Source: an uncultured Collinsella sp. (GTDB taxonomy: Bacteria; Actinomycetota; Coriobacteriia; Coriobacteriales; Coriobacteriaceae). Taken from it: DNA of 13,415 bases. This document shows positions 6,493 to 13,289 of the stretch, in pieces (the stretch's first letter is position 1; the number at the start of each line of letters is the position of its first letter). The notes beneath the pieces were generated by a model, which saw nothing but the letters and a program-made list of their open reading frames with translations, did not search any database and was not told the origin of the DNA. Made by a program: the position numbers and the translations under genes. Location: assembly GCA_902494035.1 (NCBI GenBank), contig CABURV010000047.1, positions 1 to 13,415 on the forward strand, read 5' to 3'.

Positions 6493-6521
6493 ACTATAAC
6501 ACAGCAAAGTGTTTGCAGGAA
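6493..6521 (-). promoter_or_regulatory. Extended -10 promoter of the tryptophan importer operon
   Basis: On the minus strand, TGT directly precedes TATAGT (6501-6493), a good extended -10. A weak -35 (TTCCTG, 6521-6516) lies 17 bases upstream. Predicted transcription would begin near 6486, about 50 bases before the leader-peptide ATG. Confidence 0.65.
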
Positions 6522-6542
6522 ATCTTTTTTCGAAAAGATTTC
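6519..6542. promoter_or_regulatory. AT-rich perfect palindrome overlapping the -35 region
   Basis: GAAATCTTTT (6519-6528) and AAAAGATTTC (6533-6542) are perfect inverted arms around TTCG. The palindrome overlaps the -35 site of the importer promoter and extends upstream. It could be an operator or an UP-like element. A terminator role for the preceding dipeptidase gene is less likely because the stem is AT-rich. Confidence 0.45.
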
Positions 6543-6572
6543 AGCGGTGTTTCCCACCGGTCGAAGGGGCGG

Positions 6573-6614
6573 GCTGAGCGGGCGGGGCTGCCATTGCTGC
6601 CTTGCCCGCTCAGC
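6573..6614 (-). terminator. Probable terminator hairpin of the C69 dipeptidase gene
   Basis: GCTGAGCGGGC (6573-6583) and GCCCGCTCAGC (6604-6614) form a perfect 11-bp stem over a 20-base loop, beginning 15 bases after the dipeptidase stop codon. No U run follows on the minus strand, so termination may be inefficient or factor-assisted, or the hairpin may just protect the 3' end. Confidence 0.5.
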
Positions 6615-6629
6615 TAGGACATGAGGGCC

Positions 6630-8351
6630 TTAGGCCTTCTTGCGACGATAGATCACATAGGCGCAGACACCGATGACGACGACGGCGCCAACAGCCATGG
6701 CGGCCATGTTGTTGCCCTCGGACTTCTCCTCGGGGGCCTCTTCCTTCTCGACCTCGGGCTCGGCTACGTCCTCATCGGAGAGCGCCTCGTCGGCGTAGGT
6801 GATGGACTCGACCAGGCAGTCGTTGTCGGCATCGTAGTCACTCGGGACGAACTTCTCGGAGAAGTCGCCCTTCTTGAGGTAATCGCGCATCTCCTCGAGC
6901 ATGGCCTTGCACTTGACGTAGGTGTTCTTGGTCGCGGCCTTGCCAGCCTTGTTGGCCAGGGCGGTGCGGGCCTCGGTGCCCTCGGCAGCCTGCATGGCCT
7001 CGTCGACGGTCAGGTTCTGCTCGATGAGCTCCTTCTGCAGAGCGTCGAGATAGGCGCGGACGCCGGTGGCGCAGTTGTCGCGGTTCTCCTCGGCGAGCGT
7101 GTTGATGTCCATGAGGACGTAATTGATGGAGTTCTTGGGCTCCTCGTTGTTCACGACGTCTTCCTCTTCACAGTGATCGAAGGAGACATCCTGATCGCTG
7201 AAGTAGGGGCTGACCTCGGTGAGCAGTGCGGAGTAGAAGGGAATAGCGACGGAGAACTCGGCGTTGGAGAGCATCTCCCACTGGATGGTCGCGATCTCGG
7301 GGTCCATGCCCTGACGGATCTGGAAGGTGTGGATCTCGGTGTTGCGGTTGGAGCCGATGGCATAGGCACCGTCGGTGTTGGCGTTGAGGCCGGCGACATT
7401 CTCGCCACGAGTGGCAAAGCTGCGGATCATCTCAAAGGTGTTCCAGTCGGACTTGCCGGGCTGGAAGAACAGCGGCTGCATCTCGTGGACCAGGGCGCCG
7501 GTCGTGGCGCGAGCCTCTTCGCCCTCGTCCTTGACGATCTCGTAGTCGGTGCCTTCGGCAAGCGGAGCCATGAAGTAATCGCGTCCCTGGACATAGCGCG
7601 ACCACTGGTGCATACCGGCCTCGCTAATCTCCTCGCCGTAGGTCTTGGCGACGTCGAACTTGCCGTCGGTGTACTCGGCAAAGCCTTTCTCCTTAGGCAT
7701 GGACTCGATGCCCTCGGAGTGGAGGCAGTTCTCGGTGTCGTCGAGGTCGACGTCATAGGTGAGGTTGCCGATGTTGGGGTTGAGCGAGGCGATGTCGTCG
7801 GCGAGCTTCATGGCAATCCACTGATGGCCGGAAAGCGCGGCGAACAGCCAGGTCTCGGTGCTGTCGGCGATGATGATCTGGTCGTTGGAGCAGACGCCCT
7901 GCTCGTCGATCAGGCTGCCGAGGAGCTCGACACCCTCGCGGGCCGTGGCGCTCTCGCCCAGAATGACGCTGGCGTAGTTGTACTCGCCGATGCCGGTCTC
8001 CTCGGTGACGGGATCGGCCTCTTCGGCCTTCTCGTTATAGGAGGTGCTCAGCGTGGCAGAGCAGGAAACGCCCTTTTCGTTAATGCCGGCCTCGGAATAT
8101 GCGTCGTAGCGATCTTCCCACTGTGAGGGGTTGTCGCGAACGAAGGTGTAGCGGTAGGTTGCGCCCTTGGACCTGTACTCAAAACCGGACTCGACCGAGG
8201 TGTACTCGTTGCCGTCTGCCGTGAGCTTGCTGCCCATGTAGATCTGGGTGCAGGCCAGCGCCGAAGTCGGCATGGCCATGATGGCCGCTGCTCCAAACGC
8301 AAGGCCGCAGCCGAGCTTTTTGAGCGTGTTGACAGGATGAGTAAACCTCAT
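6630..8351 (-). CDS. Secreted, membrane-anchored C69-family dipeptidase
   Basis: 573 residues from the ATG at 8351, which has GGGAGGG nearby and opens a clean signal peptide; the longer reading adds 20 unlike residues. The signal sequence (KK at 11-12, hydrophobic 13-33) ends SALA, so cleavage exposes Cys34, the N-terminal nucleophile of the C69 (Ntn-hydrolase) family. Family blocks follow: AGINEKGVSCSAT (88-100), STETWLFAALSGHQWIAMKLADD (164-186) and PNIGNLTYD (192-200). An acidic linker (about 531-545) leads to a C-terminal membrane helix (549-568) and RRKKA. There is no LPxTG motif, so it is probably held in the membrane with its catalytic domain outside. Family members cleave dipeptides; here it could feed amino acids to importers such as the tryptophan system just downstream, which is inference. 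A lipoprotein reading is rejected because -3 is Ala and -2 is Leu. Confidence 0.88.
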   Translation of the reverse strand: MRFTHPVNTLKKLGCGLAFGAAAIMAMPTSALACTQIYMGSKLTADGNEYTSVESGFEYRSKGATYRYTFVRDNPSQWEDRYDAYSEAGINEKGVSCSATLSTSYNEKAEEADPVTEETGIGEYNYASVILGESATAREGVELLGSLIDEQGVCSNDQIIIADSTETWLFAALSGHQWIAMKLADDIASLNPNIGNLTYDVDLDDTENCLHSEGIESMPKEKGFAEYTDGKFDVAKTYGEEISEAGMHQWSRYVQGRDYFMAPLAEGTDYEIVKDEGEEARATTGALVHEMQPLFFQPGKSDWNTFEMIRSFATRGENVAGLNANTDGAYAIGSNRNTEIHTFQIRQGMDPEIATIQWEMLSNAEFSVAIPFYSALLTEVSPYFSDQDVSFDHCEEEDVVNNEEPKNSINYVLMDINTLAEENRDNCATGVRAYLDALQKELIEQNLTVDEAMQAAEGTEARTALANKAGKAATKNTYVKCKAMLEEMRDYLKKGDFSEKFVPSDYDADNDCLVESITYADEALSDEDVAEPEVEKEEAPEEKSEGNNMAAMAVGAVVVIGVCAYVIYRRKKA

Positions 8352-8659
8352 AATCCCTCCCAACCGTTGAAACCCTGCGGAACCGTGCAGGATTTCAGCT
8401 AATAAATACATCTATTAGCCTATCGGAAGTCTAAGAAGTATTCATTAAATTTGATGAAATACTCGATGAGCGTCCTATAATATGCGATAAGCGGATAAGA
8501 ATACTCATTATGTAGCTTTACTTAAATAAAGGCACCCTGCAATTACTCTACCTGAATAAAGCACCTTGCACGGGGCGCAAAGAAAAATCCCCCGCTGTTT
8601 GGCAAATGCATAAACAACGGGGGAGACGATGATTGGATGAATATCATACCAATGTGGGA
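8352..8659. other. AT-rich intergenic region with palindrome, direct repeats and UTR hairpin
   Basis: No gene is seen here. It holds, in order: a 10-bp hairpin in the dipeptidase 5' leader (GAAACCCTGC 8369-8378 with GCAGGATTTC 8387-8396, one G-U); an 18-bp near-palindrome centred on AAATTT (8441-8458, two mismatching positions); a plus-strand TATAAT (8476-8481) with TTGATG 19 bases upstream; two direct repeats of about 20 bases, 8521-8541 and 8551-8570, sharing ATAAA-GCACC-TGCA; and the terminator at 8583-8623. The stretch is clearly more AT-rich than its neighbours. The dipeptidase promoter is probably here but I could not place it convincingly. Confidence 0.5.
8583..8623 (-). terminator. 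Intrinsic terminator after the 30-residue membrane protein
   Basis: CCCCCGCTGTTT (8589-8600) and AAACAACGGGGG (8612-8623) pair over 12 positions with one wobble or mismatch and an 11-base loop. On the minus strand the stem is followed by A and then five T (plus-strand A run 8583-8587). It ends the lipid kinase/small protein transcript. Confidence 0.85.
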
Positions 8660-8752
8660 TTACTTCTTCCGGCGGTGGATCACGTTAATCGCATAGCCGA
8701 TGAGCATGGCCAAAACGATGACGATAAAGCCGAGCAGGGGATTGTCGTTCAT
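8660..8752 (-). CDS. 30-residue single-pass membrane protein
   Basis: The frame reads MNDNPLLGF, then a hydrophobic stretch (about residues 6-25: LLGFIVIVLAMLIGYAINVI), then HRRKK and TAA. An AGGAGG ribosome binding site starts within the stop codon of the kinase gene, and the ATG lies only 9 bases after that stop, so the two are almost certainly co-transcribed and translationally coupled. The positive tail predicts an N-out, C-in orientation by the positive-inside rule. A strong terminator follows, which supports this being a real last gene. I do not recognise a family. Such small proteins often modulate a partner enzyme or transporter; the partner could be the adjacent lipid kinase, which works at the membrane, but that is inference. 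Confidence 0.7.
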   Translation of the reverse strand: MNDNPLLGFIVIVLAMLIGYAINVIHRRKK

Positions 8753-8761
8753 GGGGTCCTC

Positions 8762-9679
8762 CTATTTTCCGAGTGGGGAGAATTCGTCGACGATGAGGTC
8801 GAGGCATTGCGGAAGCGCGCGGGCTCCAAAGACGCCCGAGTTGCTGGAGATGATCTCGCCATCGAACTGCATGCCCAGCGACGGGGTGCAGGTGATCTTG
8901 GCTTCTTTGGTCTGGATGATCTTGAACTGCGGACGGCCGAGCACCTTGCCGGCGGGGTCGAGTGCGGCGGTGATCACGGTCGGGAGGAGCTGCACGGTTT
9001 TTACGGGCTCGATGACTGCGATATCGACCATGCCGTCGTTCATGCGGCAATCGGGGAACAGGTTGATGTCGTTTTGGATGACCGAGGTGTTGCCGGCCAT
9101 GCAGCAGATGCCATCGAGCTCCTCGACAATGCCGTCATGCTCAATGGTAAAGTGCGCTACCGTAGGGTTGGGCGTGGCGAGCGCAGAGAGGAAGTAGGCG
9201 ATCTCGCCGATGTCGTTTTTGGTGGGGGCGGCCTTCATCATGATCTCGGCGTCGAAGCCCGAGCCGGCGATGATGATAAAGCCGTGGCGCTTCTCGTTGC
9301 CGTCCTCGTCGAGCCAAAAGAGCTCGCCCATGTCGACTTTGACCGTGCGACCGGCGCGGCAAGCCTTGGCAAGCGCCGCTGCCTCGGGGGCATTGCCGAT
9401 GTTGTTGAAGAACAGGCAGGCCGTACCGGAGGGGAAGACGAGCGTGGGGACACCGCATCCGCGCATCTGATCGAGCACGTTGGAGACGGTGCCGTCGCCG
9501 CCCGAAACGACCACGCGGTCAAACTCGCGCACGTCTGCCACGGCGTCCTCGGGCTCCATGCCATCGCCGATAAAACGCATCACGACCTCGTCGCCGCCCT
9601 GCGCGAGGGCGTGCGTAAATGCGTAGATTTCATCTGAGCTGGGGCCCGATGCCGGGTTGTGGATGATAAGGCAGCGCAT
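8762..9679 (-). CDS. Diacylglycerol kinase family (DagK/YegS-like) lipid kinase
   Basis: 305 residues. N-terminal catalytic fold: HNPASG (7-12), the nucleotide-binding SGGDGT (59-64), and PSGTAC (83-88). The C-terminal beta-sandwich carries the conserved NDGMVDI (214-220) and FDGEI (272-276), both seen in the family near the metal and active site. Length is normal. The family phosphorylates diacylglycerol or related lipids with ATP at the inner membrane face and often recycles lipid from cell-envelope polymer synthesis. In most members the third motif reads GTxN; here Cys88 replaces that Asn, followed by LFFNNIG, so substrate or activity may differ. The ATG at 9679 lies behind a weak GGAA-type ribosome binding site. 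The gene for a 30-residue membrane protein follows at once. It is divergent from RNase D. Confidence 0.85.
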   Translation of the reverse strand: MRCLIIHNPASGPSSDEIYAFTHALAQGGDEVVMRFIGDGMEPEDAVADVREFDRVVVSGGDGTVSNVLDQMRGCGVPTLVFPSGTACLFFNNIGNAPEAAALAKACRAGRTVKVDMGELFWLDEDGNEKRHGFIIIAGSGFDAEIMMKAAPTKNDIGEIAYFLSALATPNPTVAHFTIEHDGIVEELDGICCMAGNTSVIQNDINLFPDCRMNDGMVDIAVIEPVKTVQLLPTVITAALDPAGKVLGRPQFKIIQTKEAKITCTPSLGMQFDGEIISSNSGVFGARALPQCLDLIVDEFSPLGK

Positions 9680-9707
9680 ACTTACGTTCCCGTTCTGTGA
9701 CTAACCG

Positions 9708-9715
9708 AGTATAGT
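9708..9715. promoter_or_regulatory. Overlapping divergent -10 elements
   Basis: TATAGT on the plus strand (9710-9715) and TATACT on the minus strand (9713-9708) share TATA. They lie in the 98-base gap between the lipid kinase and RNase D starts. No good -35 box is present for either. If both are real, polymerases could not use them at the same time. Confidence 0.35.
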
Positions 9716-9777
9716 TGTAAGGCAATGCCGATATCCTACCCGTGTTTTTCGGGCCTAACCTTATTCGATGGGTTGAT

Positions 9778-10911
9778 ATGTACATTTCCACACATCAGGC
9801 TCTACTCGACTTTTGCCAGCGCGCCCGTGAGTTCGACGCGATTGCCGTCGATACCGAGTTTTTGCGCGAGCGCACATTTCATCCGCGTCTGTGCTTGGTT
9901 CAGATTGCCACCCCTGCCGAGAGCGTTGCGGTCGATCCCCTGGTAATCGACGACCTATCGCCGCTGGCCGAGCTTATGGCCGACGAGAGCGTGATCAAGG
10001 TCTTCCACGCGTGCTCGCAGGATATGGAGGTCATGCTCCATACCGTGGGCGTGCTGCCGCGACCGATTTTCGATACGCAGGTCGCCGCCGCCTTTTTGGG
10101 CGAGCGCCAGCAGATTTCGTATGGCGCGCTTGTTCAGACGTTCTGCGGCGTATCGCTGCCCAAGACCGAGTCGCTGACCGACTGGTCGCGCCGCCCGCTG
10201 ACCGATAAGCAGATTGAGTATGCGATCGATGACGTCAAGTACCTGATCGTCGCCTATACCGAGATGATGAGCCGCCTGCGCGAGCTGGGCCGTGTGGACT
10301 GGGTGCTCGACGAGCTGCGCCCGCTGGCTGACGAGTCGCACTATCGCGCCGATCGCCACGAGGCGTTCCGCAAGGTCAAACGCATCAACTCCTGTAGCCG
10401 CCATCAGCTGGGCATTGCGCGCGAGCTTGCTGCTTGGCGCGAGGACCGCGCCGAGCGCCGCAACATCCCGCGCAAGTGGGTCATGTCCGACGATACGCTG
10501 CTGGCCCTGGTTAAGCGCAATCCCGTGCGTGTTGAAGAGTTCCGTAGCATTCGCGGTACCGACCAGCTGGGGGAGCGCGACGTGGACGGTGCGCTCATGG
10601 CCATTAAGCGCGGTGCGAGCTGCCCACACGATCGCCTGCCGCTCATGGTACGCGGGCACCGTCAGATTTCGCCGGAGTTGGAGAGCGTGACGGACCTGAT
10701 GTATGCGCTCATTCGCCTGGTTGCCGAGCGCTCGGGCGTGGCGACCTCGGTCATTGCCTCGCGCGATGACCTGGCTGACTATATTGAGCACCCCGAGCAG
10801 AGCCCCCTGCGCGAAGGCTGGCGCTTTGAGCTCGTGGGCTCGCGCCTGGACGATTTACTCTCGGGCAACATGGGGTTGACGGTGAAGGACGGCAAAATTG
10901 AATTGCTATAA
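9778..10911 (+). CDS. rnd: Ribonuclease D
   Basis: 377 residues from the ATG at 9778. This start gives the typical RNase D opening (MYISTHQALLDF) and length; an in-frame GTG at 9742 would add 12 unlike residues. The DEDD exonuclease core is complete: D25 and E27 in AVDTEFLRERTFHP, D82 in FHACSQDMEVM, and Y148 with D152 in YAIDDVKYL, the DEDDy form. An HRDC domain spans roughly 205-290, with a weaker second helical region to about 360. The enzyme trims RNA 3' ends, chiefly tRNA precursors, in the cytoplasm. It is the first of four plus-strand genes (rnd, zinc peptidase, xseA, xseB), though the gaps of 64 and 115 bases leave room for separate promoters. Confidence 0.93.
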   Translation: MYISTHQALLDFCQRAREFDAIAVDTEFLRERTFHPRLCLVQIATPAESVAVDPLVIDDLSPLAELMADESVIKVFHACSQDMEVMLHTVGVLPRPIFDTQVAAAFLGERQQISYGALVQTFCGVSLPKTESLTDWSRRPLTDKQIEYAIDDVKYLIVAYTEMMSRLRELGRVDWVLDELRPLADESHYRADRHEAFRKVKRINSCSRHQLGIARELAAWREDRAERRNIPRKWVMSDDTLLALVKRNPVRVEEFRSIRGTDQLGERDVDGALMAIKRGASCPHDRLPLMVRGHRQISPELESVTDLMYALIRLVAERSGVATSVIASRDDLADYIEHPEQSPLREGWRFELVGSRLDDLLSGNMGLTVKDGKIELL

Positions 10912-10975
10912 GGAAGCCTAGCCGCTTGAGTGGGTAGAATGCCTTCAACGTGTAACTCGATTCGGAGGAATTCGC

Positions 10976-11680
10976 ATGCCTTATTACTATGGATACGGCT
11001 TTGGCATTGATCCGCTGTACCTGCTGGTTGTTCTTGTCTGCACGGTGCTTGGCCTTGCCGCGCAGAGCTATATCAACTCGACGTACAAGACGTGGTCTAA
11101 GGTGCGCTCGGACGGCGATACGGGTGCTACGGTCGCGCGCCGCATGCTCGATGCAAACGGCTGCAATGCCGTGGGTATCAAGGTCGTCGCCGGCGAGCTA
11201 ACCGATCATTACAACCCGCAGGACAACAACCTGTATCTGTCGGATGCCAACCGTTCGGGCGGGTCGGTTGCAAGCGTTGCCGTGGCCTGTCACGAGGCGG
11301 GCCATGCTGCCCAGCGTCAAAGTGGTTATGCCATGATGAAGGTACGCACTGCTTTGGTTCCCGTCGTCAACTTTACCCAGAACACCTGGACGATTGTGCT
11401 GCTCATGGGCCTGCTCATGAACATCGCGGGGCTCACGACCATCGCGCTGGTTTTCTTCTCGTTTAGCGTGCTGTTCCAGCTGGTTACGCTGCCGGTCGAG
11501 ATCGATGCCAGTCGCCGCGCCGTGGCGTATATCGAGCAGTCGGGCATGAGTTCCAAGCAGGTCAACGGTGCCAAGAAGGTACTGACGGCAGCCGCGCTCA
11601 CCTACGTGGCCGCAGCGCTCACTTCGATCATTCAACTGCTCTACCTTATGGCTCGTTACAACAGAAACTCCAACCGATAA
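10976..11680 (+). CDS. Membrane zinc metallopeptidase, YugP family (Zn_peptidase_2)
   Basis: 234 residues starting at an ATG with CGGAGGAAT just upstream. The N-terminus is Tyr/Gly-rich (MPYYYGYGFGIDPLY), followed by a membrane helix (about 14-30). The zinc-binding HEAGH lies at 106-110 (ACHEAGHAAQ). Two further membrane segments (about 137-152 and 153-172) follow, then EIDAS (175-179), which probably supplies the third zinc ligand, and a last helix at 202-225. This arrangement and size match the YugP-like neutral zinc peptidases. Their substrates are not well established. The preceding DNA has a TAGAAT (10942-10947) but no clear -35. Confidence 0.92.
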   Translation: MPYYYGYGFGIDPLYLLVVLVCTVLGLAAQSYINSTYKTWSKVRSDGDTGATVARRMLDANGCNAVGIKVVAGELTDHYNPQDNNLYLSDANRSGGSVASVAVACHEAGHAAQRQSGYAMMKVRTALVPVVNFTQNTWTIVLLMGLLMNIAGLTTIALVFFSFSVLFQLVTLPVEIDASRRAVAYIEQSGMSSKQVNGAKKVLTAAALTYVAAALTSIIQLLYLMARYNRNSNR

Positions 11681-11696
11681 CAAATAGGACAGGCAG

Positions 11697-11726
11697 GCGC
11701 TGCGGGGATTCGTGTCCTCGCGGCGC
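11697..11726 (+). terminator. Weak hairpin after the zinc peptidase gene
   Basis: GCGCTGCGGGGA (11697-11708) pairs with TCCTCGCGGCGC (11715-11726) over a 6-base loop, 12 pairs with two G-U. There is no T run, so it is at best a partial terminator between the zinc peptidase and xseA. A TACTAT (11729-11734) follows it and might serve as a -10 for xseA, without a visible -35. Confidence 0.4.
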
Positions 11727-11795
11727 TGTACTATGTGTTGGACTTAAATTTGCGCAGGGCCGGAGCCCATGTGCACGATGACGAAAGGAGGCTGC

Positions 11796-13247
11796 GTGGC
11801 AGGCTGGAATCTGACCGGCAATACCGTTTCCGCCGAGTTCGACGGTTCGGACGATCAGGAGCGCAAAGAGCTCAGCGTGAGCCAAGCAGTGGAGATTGCC
11901 GCCGGTGCGCTCGATGCCATTCCGCAGCTGAGCGTTTTGGGTGAGGTCACGGGTTTTCGTGGTCCCAATGCCCGAAGCGGCCACTGCTACTTCCAGATTA
12001 AGGACGATTCGGCCGCCGTTGACTGCATCATCTGGAAGGGCGCCTACCTTAAGCGCACCTTCGACTTGCGCGACGGCATGCAGGTAAGCTTTAAGGGCAG
12101 CTTCAATCTCTACAAGCCTACGGGTCGCATGAGTTTCGTCGCCCGCTCGTTCTCGCTGGCGGGGGAGGGCCTGCTGCGTCAACAAGTGGGGCAACTGGCT
12201 GAAAAGCTGCGTCGCGAGGGCCTGATGGACGAGGCGCGTAAACGTCACATTCCGGTGTTTTGCTCGCGTGTGGCGGTCGTCACCTCGCTTTCGGGTGCCG
12301 TGATTGACGACGTCAAGCGTACGCTGCGCCGACGCAACCCGCTCGTCGAGCTCGTCTGCGTGGGCGCCAAGGTTCAAGGCGAGGGTGCGCCGGTAGAGCT
12401 TATTGAAGGCTTGCGCCGCGCCGCTGCCATTACGCCGGCGCCCGATTGCATCTTGCTGGTGCGCGGCGGCGGTTCCTTCGAGGACCTCATGACCTTTAAC
12501 GACGAGGAGCTTGCCCGTGCGGTGGCAGCCTGTCCCGTGCCCGTGGTGACGGGCATTGGACATGAGCCCGATACCTCGATCTGCGACATGGTGAGCGCCC
12601 GTCGCGCCTCCACGCCAACGGCAGCGGCAGAATCGGTGGCGCCGGCTATGACGGAGTTGGCCGACGTGCTCGAGACGCGCCATCAACGTCTGGGTGCCGC
12701 GATGGCTTCGATGATCGGGTCGGATCAGGTCGATCTGGAAATGCTCGACCAGCGCGGTCGTCGTGCCTGGGACACCTATACGGCTCGTTTGGGCGATGCG
12801 CTCGATGCAGCCGCGTGCCGCCCGTGCCTCAATGACCCAACGTTTATGGTCGAGCGTCGCGAGTCTGAGCTTGCCCTGACGGCCGATCGACTGTCGGGCG
12901 CCATAACGCGTTCGGTTGGGGCCTTCCGCTCCAACTTCGAGCGTCTGCCCGAGCGCTTGATCGCAAGCACTTCAGGGCTCGATGGTAAACGCCATGCGCT
13001 CACGCTTGCGAGTTCCCGTCTGGAGCATCAGGGGCGCACAATGCTCAACAAGTCAGCGTCCGACTTGGGCCGTGCAGCGGCTTCGCTCGATGCCCTGTCG
13101 CCGCTCAAGGTACTTGCCCGCGGCTATTCCATCGCGTACAGCGATGATGGTGTGGCTACGAGCGCCGAGACCTTTAAGCCCGGCGATGCCATCCGCGTGC
13201 GCATGGCAGACGGCAACGTGGCGGCAACGGTCGATACGGTCGAGTAA
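11796..13247 (+). CDS. xseA: Exonuclease VII large subunit
   Basis: 483 residues. The GTG at 11796 is preferred because GAAAGGAGG lies 5 bases upstream; an ATG at 11769 would place this ribosome binding site inside the gene. The N-terminal OB fold covers about 25-125 (LSVSQAVEIAAGAL, LGEVTGFRG, GHCYFQIKDD, GRMSFVA). The catalytic domain follows: VAVVTSLSGAVIDDV (159-173), RGGGSFEDL (223-231), N235, GIGHEPD (253-259), and D264 with RRASTPTAAAES (269-280). A long coiled-coil region (about 285-430) and the C-terminal LDALSPLKVLARGYSIAY complete the family layout. It degrades single-stranded DNA from either end together with XseB. The xseB start lies 42 bases downstream, in the usual order. Confidence 0.96.
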   Translation: MAGWNLTGNTVSAEFDGSDDQERKELSVSQAVEIAAGALDAIPQLSVLGEVTGFRGPNARSGHCYFQIKDDSAAVDCIIWKGAYLKRTFDLRDGMQVSFKGSFNLYKPTGRMSFVARSFSLAGEGLLRQQVGQLAEKLRREGLMDEARKRHIPVFCSRVAVVTSLSGAVIDDVKRTLRRRNPLVELVCVGAKVQGEGAPVELIEGLRRAAAITPAPDCILLVRGGGSFEDLMTFNDEELARAVAACPVPVVTGIGHEPDTSICDMVSARRASTPTAAAESVAPAMTELADVLETRHQRLGAAMASMIGSDQVDLEMLDQRGRRAWDTYTARLGDALDAAACRPCLNDPTFMVERRESELALTADRLSGAITRSVGAFRSNFERLPERLIASTSGLDGKRHALTLASSRLEHQGRTMLNKSASDLGRAAASLDALSPLKVLARGYSIAYSDDGVATSAETFKPGDAIRVRMADGNVAATVDTVE

Positions 13248-13289
13248 GCCGCATTTCATAGCGATAAACCTTTAGGAAAGGAAACAGAT

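Noticed and set aside
6220..6500. T-box riboswitch upstream of the TrpP-like gene
   Set aside because: No T-box consensus and no long stem I are visible, whereas a translated leader with Trp codons and a simple terminator explains the region better.
6366..6557. Longer 63-codon version of the Trp leader ORF
   Set aside because: Its start lies upstream of the predicted promoter and has no good ribosome binding site; the internal ATG at 6434 has an excellent one.
6621..8126. Long plus-strand open frame (501 codons) opposite the C69 dipeptidase
   Set aside because: Leu/Val/Gly/Asp-rich translation without domains, exactly antisense to a gene with a signal peptide, catalytic Cys and family motifs.
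8252..8351. Lipoprotein signal in the C69 dipeptidase
   Set aside because: The residues before Cys34 are Ala-Leu-Ala, not a standard lipobox, and the cysteine is needed as the free N-terminal nucleophile.
8633..9637. Plus-strand open frame (334 codons) opposite the lipid kinase
   Set aside because: Antisense shadow in GC-rich DNA; it also runs through the 30-residue protein gene and has no ribosome binding site.
11646..12686. Minus-strand open frame (346 codons) opposite xseA
   Set aside because: Shadow of xseA, with a His/Arg/Ala-rich translation and no recognisable motif.
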